Of a stretch of DNA of 64,000 nucleotides, positions 36,155 through 45,085 are shown one piece after another. This DNA comes from Clostridium sp. Marseille-P299 (GTDB lineage Bacteria; Bacillota; Clostridia; Lachnospirales; Lachnospiraceae), in NCBI RefSeq assembly GCF_900078195.1, contig NZ_FJVE01000004.1, forward strand, positions 62,001-126,000, given 5' to 3'. The notes under the pieces were generated by a model. The model was not told where the DNA came from. It ran no database searches and saw only the letters and a list, made by a program, of their open reading frames with translations. The translations under genes were made by a program, and so were the position numbers. Positions within the stretch are counted from its first letter, which is position 1. Each line of letters opens with the position of its first letter.

Positions 36155-36853
36155 ATGTCCAGAAAAGCTAAATACTCCCCTGAAACTAAAGCGAGTGCTT
36201 GTGAAGATTATTTATCTGGAAATTTATCAATGCGAGAAATTTGTGCAAAATATGATATTCCTTTTAACGAAAAGAAAAGGAATTGTTCTGTTCATAAATG
36301 GTTACATTTTTATAACTATTCAGGTATTGAGGTGTTTCAAAATCCAATAGGGAATAAAGCTTATACAAAAGAGTTTAAAACTGAAATGGTCGAACGATAT
36401 CTGCGTGGAGAAGGATCTTTAGAAGAACTTGCAGCTAAATATAATATTTTGTCTGATTCGACACTAAAACAGTGGATTATGAAGTATAATGCCAATAGAG
36501 AACTTAAGGATTACGATCCGAAACGGGAGGTCTATATGGCAGAGGCAAGGCGAAAAACAACTATTCAGGAACGCAAAGAAATCGTTACATACTGCATTGA
36601 ACACAATCGTGATTATAAGGACACAGCAGCACTTTACGATGTTTCTTACAGTCAGGTGTATTCCTGGGTGAAAAAATATGATGCCACAGGTGAAGAAGGT
36701 CTTACTGACAAACGTGGTCGACATAAGACAGATGATGAAGTTGATGAATTAGAACGATTACGAAGAGAGAATCTTCGGCTAAAGCGTCAGCTTGAAGAAA
36801 AAGATATGGTGGTAGAACTGTTAAAAAAAGTGAAAGAATTCGAAGGGATGTGA
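36155..36853 (+). CDS. IS3-family transposase OrfA
   Basis: A 232-residue DNA-binding protein with repeated helix-turn-helix units: YLSGNLSMREICAKYDI, YLRGEGSLEELAAKYNI and NRDYKDTAALYDVSYSQVYSW, then a C-terminal leucine-zipper-like coiled coil (RRENLRLKRQLEEKD). OrfA binds the IS ends. Near its end, TTA-AAA-AAA-G (36821-36830) provides a slippery A-AAA-AAA heptamer for -1 frameshifting; from 36829 the -1 frame stays open into orfB, giving an OrfAB fusion transposase. It is longer than typical IS150 OrfA (about 170-180 residues). Confidence 0.9.
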   Translation: MSRKAKYSPETKASACEDYLSGNLSMREICAKYDIPFNEKKRNCSVHKWLHFYNYSGIEVFQNPIGNKAYTKEFKTEMVERYLRGEGSLEELAAKYNILSDSTLKQWIMKYNANRELKDYDPKREVYMAEARRKTTIQERKEIVTYCIEHNRDYKDTAALYDVSYSQVYSWVKKYDATGEEGLTDKRGRHKTDDEVDELERLRRENLRLKRQLEEKDMVVELLKKVKEFEGM

Positions 36854-37815
36854 GACTCGGAAAGCAACGCCATGAATCAAAGTATCTTGTTATTGAATAC
36901 TTCCATACGAACAAGGGTTGGAGTGTCAACTGGATGTGTGCACAGCTTGGAATCGCCAGAGCTGCGTTCTACAAATGGAAACATAGAATTGTACCAGAAC
37001 AAGAAAAAACTAATATCGAAATCGCAGAATTAATCAAAGAGTATGATGAAAGATTTTCTCATATCTTAGGGTACCGAAGAATGACGGATTGGATCAATCA
37101 TTTCAATCATACTCATTATTCAAGGAAACAAATTCATCGTATTATGAAAAAACTTGGAATCCATTCTGTTATTCGTAAAAAGAAGAAAAAATACAATTCT
37201 TCCAAGCCAGAAGAAACAGCAGAAAATAAGTTAGCAAGAGACTTTTATGCAACAGAGCCTAATCAAAAGTGGGCTACTGATGTAACGGAGTTTAAGATTC
37301 CTGAAACCAATAAGAAACTATATCTTAGTGCGATCATAGATCTCTATGATCGTTATCCTGTTGCATTTGTTATAAGCGGCAGAAACAACAATCAACTGGT
37401 ATTCAAAACCTTTGATAAAGCAATTGATGCTAATTCAACTGCAAAGCCTATTTTTCATAGCGACCGAGGCTTTCAGTATACAAATAAGGTGTTCCAGAGA
37501 AAACTTCAAGATAGCGAAATGATTCAATCAATGTCCAGAGTTGGCCATTGTATTGATAATGGACCAACGGAAGGTTTTTGGGGAATCATTAAATCAGAAA
37601 TGTATCAAATGTACGAGATAACAGATGAGTTATCATTACGTCATGCAATCAAAGATTATATCCGATTCTATCGAGATGAGCGACCTCAAAGCAGATATGA
37701 TTGTAAAACACCTGCTGAGGTAAGGGCTGAAGCGTTAGCTTCCGCAACTCCAACAACATATCCGATTGCAAAGAATAAAAGAATTGAGAAATATAAATCA
37801 AAGTGGTGCGCATAA
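36850..37815 (+). CDS. IS3-family transposase OrfB (DDE integrase)
   Basis: A 321-residue rve-type integrase. The DDE triad is visible: Asp in QKWATDVTEFKIP, Asp in FHSDRGFQYT, and Glu in DNGPTEGFWGIIKSEMY, about 35 residues later. An HTH_21-like segment (GYRRMTDWINHFNHTHYSRK) precedes the core. The frame opens with GTG overlapping the orfA stop (GTGA), in the -1 frame, so it is probably made mainly as an OrfAB fusion. Confidence 0.92.
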   Translation: MRLGKQRHESKYLVIEYFHTNKGWSVNWMCAQLGIARAAFYKWKHRIVPEQEKTNIEIAELIKEYDERFSHILGYRRMTDWINHFNHTHYSRKQIHRIMKKLGIHSVIRKKKKKYNSSKPEETAENKLARDFYATEPNQKWATDVTEFKIPETNKKLYLSAIIDLYDRYPVAFVISGRNNNQLVFKTFDKAIDANSTAKPIFHSDRGFQYTNKVFQRKLQDSEMIQSMSRVGHCIDNGPTEGFWGIIKSEMYQMYEITDELSLRHAIKDYIRFYRDERPQSRYDCKTPAEVRAEALASATPTTYPIAKNKRIEKYKSKWCA

Positions 37816-37925
37816 AAAATCAGCCATACGAAAATCGTATGACTGATTTATGAGCATTACTTTAGATATTTGGCCTGTCTACTTGACAGGGAGCATATCA
37901 CTTTAAACTATCTACCACCTTTTTG

Positions 37926-38858
37926 TTAAATATTCTCTATATTCACTAGCTTAATTTTCAAACGTAACCACTTCTCATCCTTTAATTCAGCTTCTAACAT
38001 TCCATGCATTTTCTCCACTAAATGCTTTGCGATTGTTAATCCAAGCCCAGAAGCCCCATCACTTCTAGCATTATCTCTCATATAAAAACGTTCAAATATG
38101 CTATTCAAATCATCTTCTGAGAAATCTGTAACGTTATTTTCAAATGAAACTGTTACCTCATCCTTACTTTGTTCTATTCCTATCTTTAATCTGCTTTCTG
38201 CATATCTGCAAGCGTTTTGGAGAAGGTTTAAAAATACTCTCTCCATCGCATTACTGTTTGCTTCAACAAGAATTGGATGTTCCGGGATAACTAAATCAAT
38301 TTCAAGATTTTTAACCGACAATTCCTGATAATAATCAATTACTGTTTCTCGCAAAAGTCTGGCGATATCGATTTGTTCCATTTCTAGTACATAATCCTCT
38401 GAGGTAAGTCTTGAAAAATCATAGAACTGCGATATTAACCGCTGTAGTAAATATGCCTTCCTTTGTATAATTGCCAAGGCTTCTTTATCCTCTTGCTCTA
38501 AGCCTGACTGATCCAAAATTTTTAAATACCCAAGAATGGAAGTTAAGGGAGTTCTTAAGTCATGACTTATATTTTCAATCTGTTTTTGAAACTCCTTTTC
38601 TCTTTTTTCATAAATGATTCGTTCAGAACGGATAGCTTTTAAAGAATCATTTATCGTAGCAAGTAAGTTTTCTAGCTCTTTATTTGGTTCTTCTTGTTTT
38701 ATTATCTGGTTTTCATCTATGTTTTTAATAATACTTTTTAGGTCTTTATCTGCCTTTTTAATTGCTCTACATAACAGCCGATAGCGTGCATAGAAATAAG
38801 CTGTTAATAAAATAAATACGACTAGCATAACAATTACTATATACAACATATCTCTCAT
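37926..38858 (-). CDS. sensor histidine kinase
   Basis: A 310-residue membrane kinase with a single N-terminal helix (about 5-24) and almost no extracellular part. The phosphoacceptor is His99 in NISHDLRTPLTSILGYL, and the ATPase has LLQNACRYAES (N box) and ASGLGLTIAKHLVEKM (G2). Such kinases often sense through a partner transporter. It is the last gene of a four-gene cluster (response regulator, ABC ATPase, permease, kinase), starting 15 bp beyond the permease stop. The insertion sequence lies 25 bp past its stop. Confidence 0.92.
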   Translation of the reverse strand: MRDMLYIVIVMLVVFILLTAYFYARYRLLCRAIKKADKDLKSIIKNIDENQIIKQEEPNKELENLLATINDSLKAIRSERIIYEKREKEFQKQIENISHDLRTPLTSILGYLKILDQSGLEQEDKEALAIIQRKAYLLQRLISQFYDFSRLTSEDYVLEMEQIDIARLLRETVIDYYQELSVKNLEIDLVIPEHPILVEANSNAMERVFLNLLQNACRYAESRLKIGIEQSKDEVTVSFENNVTDFSEDDLNSIFERFYMRDNARSDGASGLGLTIAKHLVEKMHGMLEAELKDEKWLRLKIKLVNIENI

Positions 38859-38873
38859 ACACCTCCTAGTATT

Positions 38874-39647
38874 TTAGACTTCTTTTTTTCTGGTTAATCC
38901 TAGTCCTAAAATAGTAAAAACCGCAATGCCAATTACTCCAGTTACAATACACTTCATTAAGCCAAAGGATGTATTCCATAAACATTGATATCCACTCATG
39001 TTTGCTCTTACTTCATATTTCAAATAATTCCATGGAAGCCATTGTGCTATTTTATTTAGTATGTCTATCTTAAGTCCTGCATAAAAGCATATCTGTGGAA
39101 TATAATCTATAACTAAAAGCCATACAACAGCCGCTAGTATTTCTTTATCAAAGAATTGAAATAATGCAACAGCAAGAATCACAGATGCAAAAGCAAATGG
39201 TAGAACAGCTAAAACTCCACTTATCAATTCCTGAATTGGAACATTCACTGGCCCACTTAAGAAAAGGCAAGCACTTCCTATATATGCAATAAAGATAATT
39301 ATCATACTAAAGAAAGCAACAATACAGCTTACAATACATTTTCCTATAAATATATGTTCTCTAGTAATACCATAAGCAATGGTATTTTTTAATGTCCCAT
39401 GCTTTTTTTCACCAGAAAAAAGCGTAGCAACCACCAATGCACCAGCAACGAATAGCCAAGTCATCCCGCCAATAATTGCATTTAAGGAAAAACTTACTGT
39501 ACCATATGGAAAGTTGTCTATATTCGCATTTGACACAAAAAGAACCACATTCATGAGTACAAATAATATCGATATAGTTCCTGTAAAAAGGTATATATCT
39601 TTGGTATGCAATACCCTATAGAATTCACTTTTTATATAATTTAACAT
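38874..39647 (-). CDS. ABC-2 type permease, peptide-immunity-like
   Basis: A 257-residue permease with about six transmembrane helices, starting MLNYIKSEFYRVLHTKDIYL, which is the usual opening of BcrB/LanE-G-type ABC-2 permeases. It overlaps the ATPase gene by 7 bp. With the ATPase it would form a transporter that exports or removes a membrane-active compound. The substrate is inferred only from the layout with a two-component system. Confidence 0.85.
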   Translation of the reverse strand: MLNYIKSEFYRVLHTKDIYLFTGTISILFVLMNVVLFVSNANIDNFPYGTVSFSLNAIIGGMTWLFVAGALVVATLFSGEKKHGTLKNTIAYGITREHIFIGKCIVSCIVAFFSMIIIFIAYIGSACLFLSGPVNVPIQELISGVLAVLPFAFASVILAVALFQFFDKEILAAVVWLLVIDYIPQICFYAGLKIDILNKIAQWLPWNYLKYEVRANMSGYQCLWNTSFGLMKCIVTGVIGIAVFTILGLGLTRKKEV

Positions 39648-40567
39648 GGTGTTTTACCTCCATTTTTCAAATTCATATAATACTCCTCTAGTGTTACCTG
39701 GCGCATTTCCAGACGTAAAATTCCTATTCCATTTTCACTAGCTAACTGACTATAACTGTCAATTTTCTTTTCTGGCTTTAATATATGAATGATATTATTA
39801 GGTAAAACCTGATATTCTTCATGATGAAATGATTTCTCCAGTAGTACCGTATATTGCTCTGCATCTGATACCATAATTTCAATATAACTGGCACACTTTT
39901 CACGCAATTTCTCTGCTGTAATTTGTTCTATGAGACAACCATTATTCAAGAAACCATAGACTGTCGCAAGTTGCTCTAACTCCGATAAAATGTGGCTTGA
40001 TAGGATAATTGTCATATTCTTTTCATAGTTTAATTTACGTAAGAGATTTCGCATTTCAATAATTCCACTAGGATCCAAACCATTGATAGGTTCATCTAAA
40101 ATTAATAGTTCTGGTTCCCCTATAATAGCAATTGCTAGACCAAGACGCTGTTTCATCCCCATGGAAAGCTCTTTACAGTATTTTTTTCTTTTGTCTGCAA
40201 GTCCTACCATCTCCAAAACTTCATCAACAGACTTCTTCCCTGGTATTCCTTTTTGCAATCGATAATATTCCAGATTCTTTTCTACTGTCATCTGAGGATA
40301 GAATCCTGGAGTTTCAATTATTGCTCCTGTACGTTTTCTTTGCTTTTCTATTTCTTTTGGCAAATGTGATCCAAACAATTTAAGTTCCCCTTCACTTAGA
40401 AATATTTGCCCAGTTAATAGTTTTAAAAAAGTAGTCTTTCCAGCTCCGTTATCACCAATCAATCCATAGATATCTCCACGTCTAACATTTAAATCAACTT
40501 TATTTAACGCTGTAAAATTTCCATATCTTTTGGTAAGTTTTTGGGCCTCTATGATGTTCTTCGTCAT
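39641..40567 (-). CDS. ABC transporter ATPase, BcrA/LanF-like
   Basis: A 308-residue ATPase with Walker A GDNGAGKTTFLKLL, signature LSMGMKQRLGLA, Walker B LLILDEPINGLDPSG and switch His in LSSHILSEL. The roughly 80-residue C-terminal extension is typical of the BcrA/DrrA branch that handles antibiotics or lantibiotics. I start it at ATG 40567 (MTKNIIEAQKLTKRYG) after AAAGGA; a longer frame to 40603 lacks a ribosome binding site. Confidence 0.9.
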   Translation of the reverse strand: MTKNIIEAQKLTKRYGNFTALNKVDLNVRRGDIYGLIGDNGAGKTTFLKLLTGQIFLSEGELKLFGSHLPKEIEKQRKRTGAIIETPGFYPQMTVEKNLEYYRLQKGIPGKKSVDEVLEMVGLADKRKKYCKELSMGMKQRLGLAIAIIGEPELLILDEPINGLDPSGIIEMRNLLRKLNYEKNMTIILSSHILSELEQLATVYGFLNNGCLIEQITAEKLREKCASYIEIMVSDAEQYTVLLEKSFHHEEYQVLPNNIIHILKPEKKIDSYSQLASENGIGILRLEMRQVTLEEYYMNLKNGGKTPC

Positions 40568-40663
40568 TTTACTTTCATCCTTTCTTGAGGTTTCCTTCTG
40601 CATCTATATTACTTCTTTGCTCATAAATAAGTACTCAAGAAACTATAAAGAAATCATAAAGAA

Positions 40664-41350
40664 TTATGCCATTTTAAATCCAATTCCCCAAACAGTTTTT
40701 ATGTATTCTGTTTCAGAATCCATTGCGGCTATTTTTTTTCGTATATTACTTACATGGACATTCACGGTATTATCCTCTCCGTAATATCCATTTTGCCAGA
40801 TCTCCTCATAAAGAAATTCTCTCGAAAAAACTTTTTCAGGCTGTTTCATTAAGATAAGTAAAATGTCATATTCATGCCTTGTCAATGTAATTTCCTGCTG
40901 ATTCACTGTTACAATTCTAGAGATAGGGTTTAATGCCAAGTTCTTATAATGGTAACTTTCTTGTGATAATTCATCTCCTGTTGTATGGTAACGACGCAGT
41001 ACTGCCATAACCCGTACTAACACTTCCTCTGGTTCAAAAGGTTTTGTAATATAATCGTCAGCACCCATCGTCATGGTGAATACTTTATTCTCTAAGGCTG
41101 TTTTTGCAGATATAACAATGATTGGTATATTTTGATGTAATTCTTCACGTACATATTTAATTACTTCTTCACCTGTTACTCCGGGGAGCATTAAATCTAG
41201 AAGAATTAGATTTGGAACTTCTTTTTCAAGACGAAGCTGTGCTTCTGTACCAGAAAAAGCGGGTGTTACTTCATATCCCGCTTTTTTTAGTATTCTGGAT
41301 AATAAATGATTGATATCGGTGTCATCTTCTATTATCAAAATTTTTTGCAT
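40664..41350 (-). CDS. OmpR-family response regulator
   Basis: A 228-residue regulator: receiver domain with Asp9/Asp10, phosphoacceptor Asp52 (LILLDLMLPG) and conserved Lys in VISAKTAL, then a winged-helix DNA-binding domain (LTRHEYDILLILMKQPEKVF ... VNVHVSNIRKKI). It is the first gene of the module and is probably phosphorylated by the kinase at 37926. The ATG follows GGAGG. Confidence 0.94.
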   Translation of the reverse strand: MQKILIIEDDTDINHLLSRILKKAGYEVTPAFSGTEAQLRLEKEVPNLILLDLMLPGVTGEEVIKYVREELHQNIPIIVISAKTALENKVFTMTMGADDYITKPFEPEEVLVRVMAVLRRYHTTGDELSQESYHYKNLALNPISRIVTVNQQEITLTRHEYDILLILMKQPEKVFSREFLYEEIWQNGYYGEDNTVNVHVSNIRKKIAAMDSETEYIKTVWGIGFKMA

Positions 41351-41493
41351 ACAAAACCTCCAATGTTAAAAGCTAGGTTGATATATTGAATCGGATATTT
41401 AAGCTGATTCATATTTTCATAGCTATTTCTAATTATTTTTATTCACTCCCCATAACCAGTCCAAACTTAGACCATATCAAACTATGTATCAGG

Positions 41494-42264
41494 CTACTCT
41501 GTTTCTCCCCACTCATCTACCTCTTCATCTATATTATCACCACCAGTATAATAATAAGATAAATATTCCATGAAGTATTTTTCTAACTCATCTTTCTCTA
41601 ACATCGGTGATAATATAATGGGATAACTTTTATTAAATTCAAATATTACCCTTCGACCATATCGTTCATCATTACCTAAGTCAGTTCTACCTTTAATTTT
41701 TGCTTTTAGTATCTTGCTTAAATTGTTTTTCTCGATTATGTCTAATATATTAATAAGGAAATTTCCATTTCTAAATATTTCATATTTAATTATGTAGTTA
41801 AATATATCTAAATTATTAACTATTAAACTGTAATACTTCTCCTTGTTATCGCTGTTAGAATCATTAATATATTGCGCAGCTAAAATACTCTTATAAATGT
41901 AATTTTCCCAATCGAATTTTTTAATCACTATATTTCTGAATATATCTTCACTATCTTTTATTTGAGGATACTTGTTTAACAAATATTCTCTTTTATACAA
42001 ACATAAATAAGAATGCCAAAATAACTCATCTAAATATATCTCTCTATTTAATGTTATGAACTTTTCTCCCATAACTTTTATTAATTCAATAAATTCATCA
42101 TCATTTTTATTGGCTTTACCAAAATAAATGGGGAAGTCAGGCATATCATCTACATATACACTTTCAGTTGAGAAGTAATTCTTTTCCCACAATTTATCTT
42201 CAAGAAAATCTTGGTAAAATAATGGTTCTTTCTTATATCCATCTTTTAATAATTTAATTTCCAT
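41494..42264 (-). CDS. hypothetical protein, third gene of a GHKL-ATPase operon
   Basis: A 256-residue protein I do not recognise. It is rich in Tyr, Asn, Lys and acidic residues, has no signal peptide or membrane helix and appears mostly alpha-helical (LILNKYP, DIFRNIVIKKFDWENYIYKS). The end is very acidic (GGDNIDEEVDEWGETE). It overlaps the preceding gene by 11 bp, so the two are co-translated and probably act together with the GHKL ATPase. I see no nuclease motif. Confidence 0.75.
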   Translation of the reverse strand: MEIKLLKDGYKKEPLFYQDFLEDKLWEKNYFSTESVYVDDMPDFPIYFGKANKNDDEFIELIKVMGEKFITLNREIYLDELFWHSYLCLYKREYLLNKYPQIKDSEDIFRNIVIKKFDWENYIYKSILAAQYINDSNSDNKEKYYSLIVNNLDIFNYIIKYEIFRNGNFLINILDIIEKNNLSKILKAKIKGRTDLGNDERYGRRVIFEFNKSYPIILSPMLEKDELEKYFMEYLSYYYTGGDNIDEEVDEWGETE

Positions 42265-43108
42265 TATATATTCCTCTAATTGTATCTACATATTTCTTTA
42301 AAATATTATCTGATATTAAATAAATAATTTCATCGATATTATCCAATGTAACTTCATCAATGCTCTTTGATATCATTAATCTGTACAGCTTTTGATCCAA
42401 AGCATTATTAAGCTCAGAAATTTCTTCTAACTTTATACCTTCTTCTATATTTTTTGCATAATTCGCCAAAAAACGAAACAATGCTTTTTGTAGCCCTAAG
42501 TAGATATATGGATTATTTAAATTTCTACTTTGTGGTAAATCTTGAAATTGCATTGTATCTTTTTTATAAACTATAATTATTGTTTCATCGCTCAATCTTA
42601 TCTCAATATCTGATTTTATAGTATTGTCTACCTTTTTCTCAAAAATATCATATGGTTTCTTTTGACTTCCATCAAAGGTTACTAGATTAGAAAATCCCAA
42701 AGCCATCCCTTTATCTACAATAATCTTATCCTTATATTCATCATAAAAGTAATTTAAGTCATAATTATTTTCAAAATTAATATTATCGGTTGCTTGTATC
42801 ATTAATTGCAACACTGTTCTATTATTTAAAGATAATTTTGATTTTAATACTTTAACTTCTATATTAGTATCCTGCTGGATTATATGATACTGATTATCTT
42901 TTGATTTAATTATTAATAAAAGCCTAGCGCTTTTCGCTCGGATTAATTTCAATAAGAACTTTGAGCTTATATGACAATCAATTTTGAATATATAAGAATC
43001 TGTATTTTCTTGTAAAGAAACATCAAATTCAAATTCCGCATTTTTATAGTCATCTGAGTTATTCATTAATATTGGATATGGGAAATTAGCTTTTTTTGAA
43101 TATATCAT
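42254..43108 (-). CDS. hypothetical protein, second gene of a GHKL-ATPase operon
   Basis: A 284-residue soluble protein of unknown function. The first 140 residues look beta-rich (ISSKFLLKLIRAKSARLLLII), the rest more helical. No conserved catalytic pattern is evident. It begins 2 bp after the GHKL ATPase stop and overlaps the following gene, which ties the three into one operon. It may be an adaptor or a target-recognition subunit; this is inference from context. Confidence 0.75.
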   Translation of the reverse strand: MIYSKKANFPYPILMNNSDDYKNAEFEFDVSLQENTDSYIFKIDCHISSKFLLKLIRAKSARLLLIIKSKDNQYHIIQQDTNIEVKVLKSKLSLNNRTVLQLMIQATDNINFENNYDLNYFYDEYKDKIIVDKGMALGFSNLVTFDGSQKKPYDIFEKKVDNTIKSDIEIRLSDETIIIVYKKDTMQFQDLPQSRNLNNPYIYLGLQKALFRFLANYAKNIEEGIKLEEISELNNALDQKLYRLMISKSIDEVTLDNIDEIIYLISDNILKKYVDTIRGIYNGN

Positions 43109-43110
43109 GA

Positions 43111-45012
43111 CTATACCTCCACACTATAAATAAATTTTAATGAATTGTTAAACTTATGACTAGTTTTTAATTCTAGTTGTATTAGACTGTTTTTAATAGA
43201 TATGTCTCTAATTATATTTCTATCGACTTTACATTGCTTACCCGTATTCTTATCAATAATTAATGGATAATTCGTATTAATGCTAAACTCGTTATCATAT
43301 TCTTTTCCTACTCCATCAATTAAAGAGATCGACATATCACAGACCTTTTCGCCATCATATTTATAATGCTGTGATAAGTCTAAAAATAGTAATTCCTTAC
43401 CTTCTAGCACAATTCTTTTTACACTTTCTGGTATCATAGTAAATCGAACTCTAACCTTTTCTTCGCCTTCTCCATCTTTTTTCTTAGCTTTTCTCAAGAT
43501 AGATTTAATTTTAGATAATTCCTTATCTAATTTATTTTCTTTCTTTTTGTTTTTAGCACTTTGTGTCTTAACTTTTACAAGCACTCTTTCACTTTTTTCA
43601 TTTCCCTTTGTTAATTTAACTGTTGATATATCTTTAGAGATTTCTTTCTTAAAATTATTTTCAATCTCAAATAACAAATCTGAAGTATCAATTTTCCCAT
43701 CGGATGGATTACTTTCTTCAATTGCAGCGGCTATATACATTCCAATAGACTTAGAAATATTATTTATAAATCTTACTGCATTTCTTTGCTTCTCTACGAT
43801 TTTTATATGTTCAGAAGACAATGCTGTATGAGATTCATTTTCTAGAGATTTCAAAAATTTATCTTCTTGATCTGATTTCGGAATTAATATAGCATTAAAG
43901 GAAGCATTCGCATAATTCTTAATTTTTTTATCTTCAATTTTCATTCCAATTCGTCTTATAATTGCTACACGACCTTTTTTTATATTTTTATTGAATTGAA
44001 AATACATCAAAAAGCTATATTTATTAATCTTGTCTTCAATCGTTATATCAAAAGGCTTAAAATTTAAATAAGTATCTATATATAAAGGAGTAAAACTATC
44101 ATCGCCTCTGTTATCATCAAACCTTGCATAGTAATCTTCGTCTTTAATTATATCTAGTATGGTACTACTATTAATCACAGTATCATTTACTTTAACAATC
44201 AATTGATTTCTGAGAATAGCTATAAAAAAGTTATCACAAACGCTTCTTACTATAACTTTCATATCATTATACTGTTCTCTGAAAAATGGTATAATAATTT
44301 TTAATCCTCTTGTCTCTTTTTTAAATACAGTATCAAATTTGTTTTCGTACGGATAAAATACTCCTTTTCCATCTTCATCTGTAAAATATCCCGTCGCTCT
44401 ATAGCATTGATTATTAAAAGAATGTTCAATAAGCTGTACTGTCCCACCTAAATGTTGGTTATTCTCTTCATCGCAATTACCAAAAAACATTAAATATAGG
44501 TCAGAAGCTGCATTTGAGGCAATCTTCCCAACTCCATAGGATCCACCCCGCATACTTTCATCTTCCTCATTTGAATCAAAAGAATGTACACCTTTTTGAT
44601 ATGCATAAATACCCCAAGTATCATTTTCAGAGAAATTCTGACCATTTCTCGCACCTGACAGCCCTTTTGTATTACGATCTTCAAAAGAGATATAAGCTAC
44701 TTTTTTTTGTTTAAGTTTTTCCCGCATATGCAGAATGGTTTCTTTTGTATATGAGTTTCTCCCTTGTAAGCTATAGATTCTTTCTCTAATTTCCTCAATG
44801 CCTGGTATTTTATCGGTTTCTATCTCACCGATTTCAATGTTAACTTCAACTGGATTAGTAGATTCTTTTAGTTTTCCATCCATGGAATTTTGTATATTTT
44901 CTCTAATCAGTCCATCAACGCCTAAATTATAAAACTTTTCCAAAATGTTATTAAATAATGGCTCCTCTATGGCCGCTATTTTAGCGAATTTCCACTTTTG
45001 TTCATTACTCAT
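43111..45012 (-). CDS. GHKL-fold ATPase of a possible defence system
   Basis: A 633-residue protein with the Bergerat-type ATP site of the Hsp90/MutL/kinase superfamily: N box LIRENIQNSMDG (about 36-46), an acid-containing strand YISFEDRNTKGLSG (107-120, in place of DxGxG) and G2 box GGSYGVGK (156-163). After the ATPase and transducer regions there is a lysine-rich linker (about 455-505) and a beta-rich C-terminal domain. No histidine-kinase H box is visible. Related prokaryotic GHKL proteins occur in restriction-modification and other defence loci. It heads a three-gene operon. Confidence 0.82.
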   Translation of the reverse strand: MSNEQKWKFAKIAAIEEPLFNNILEKFYNLGVDGLIRENIQNSMDGKLKESTNPVEVNIEIGEIETDKIPGIEEIRERIYSLQGRNSYTKETILHMREKLKQKKVAYISFEDRNTKGLSGARNGQNFSENDTWGIYAYQKGVHSFDSNEEDESMRGGSYGVGKIASNAASDLYLMFFGNCDEENNQHLGGTVQLIEHSFNNQCYRATGYFTDEDGKGVFYPYENKFDTVFKKETRGLKIIIPFFREQYNDMKVIVRSVCDNFFIAILRNQLIVKVNDTVINSSTILDIIKDEDYYARFDDNRGDDSFTPLYIDTYLNFKPFDITIEDKINKYSFLMYFQFNKNIKKGRVAIIRRIGMKIEDKKIKNYANASFNAILIPKSDQEDKFLKSLENESHTALSSEHIKIVEKQRNAVRFINNISKSIGMYIAAAIEESNPSDGKIDTSDLLFEIENNFKKEISKDISTVKLTKGNEKSERVLVKVKTQSAKNKKKENKLDKELSKIKSILRKAKKKDGEGEEKVRVRFTMIPESVKRIVLEGKELLFLDLSQHYKYDGEKVCDMSISLIDGVGKEYDNEFSINTNYPLIIDKNTGKQCKVDRNIIRDISIKNSLIQLELKTSHKFNNSLKFIYSVEV

Positions 45013-45038
45013 TTTTTCATCCCCTATCGTAACTTACT

Positions 45039-45054
45039 ATTTTCATATGAAAAT
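45039..45054 (-). promoter_or_regulatory. perfect palindrome upstream of the GHKL operon
   Basis: ATTTTCATATGAAAAT is a perfect 16-bp palindrome 27 bp upstream of the GHKL ATPase start codon, in the 73-bp gap after the fic gene. Position and symmetry suit an operator for a dimeric repressor; AT-rich composition means chance cannot be excluded. Confidence 0.5.
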
Positions 45055-45085
45055 GATTCTTCATCAGTATATTGAAATGAATTTA

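Larger units (their letters stand above)
36093..37900 (+). mobile_element. IS3-family insertion sequence (IS150-like), complete
   Basis: A 1808-bp element bounded by imperfect inverted repeats: the left end TGATATGATCCTCCTTAAGT and, read inward, the right end TGATATGCTCCCTGTCAAGT share TGATATG, TCC and, just inside, AAGTAGACA. CTT is present on both sides (36090-36092 and 37901-37903) as a 3-bp target duplication. Two overlapping reading frames encode OrfA and the DDE transposase OrfB. A hairpin with an 15-bp arm and one mismatch (37817-37849) follows orfB. It sits between the VOC gene promoter and the 3' end of the histidine kinase gene, interrupting neither. The intact frames suggest recent activity. 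Confidence 0.9.
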
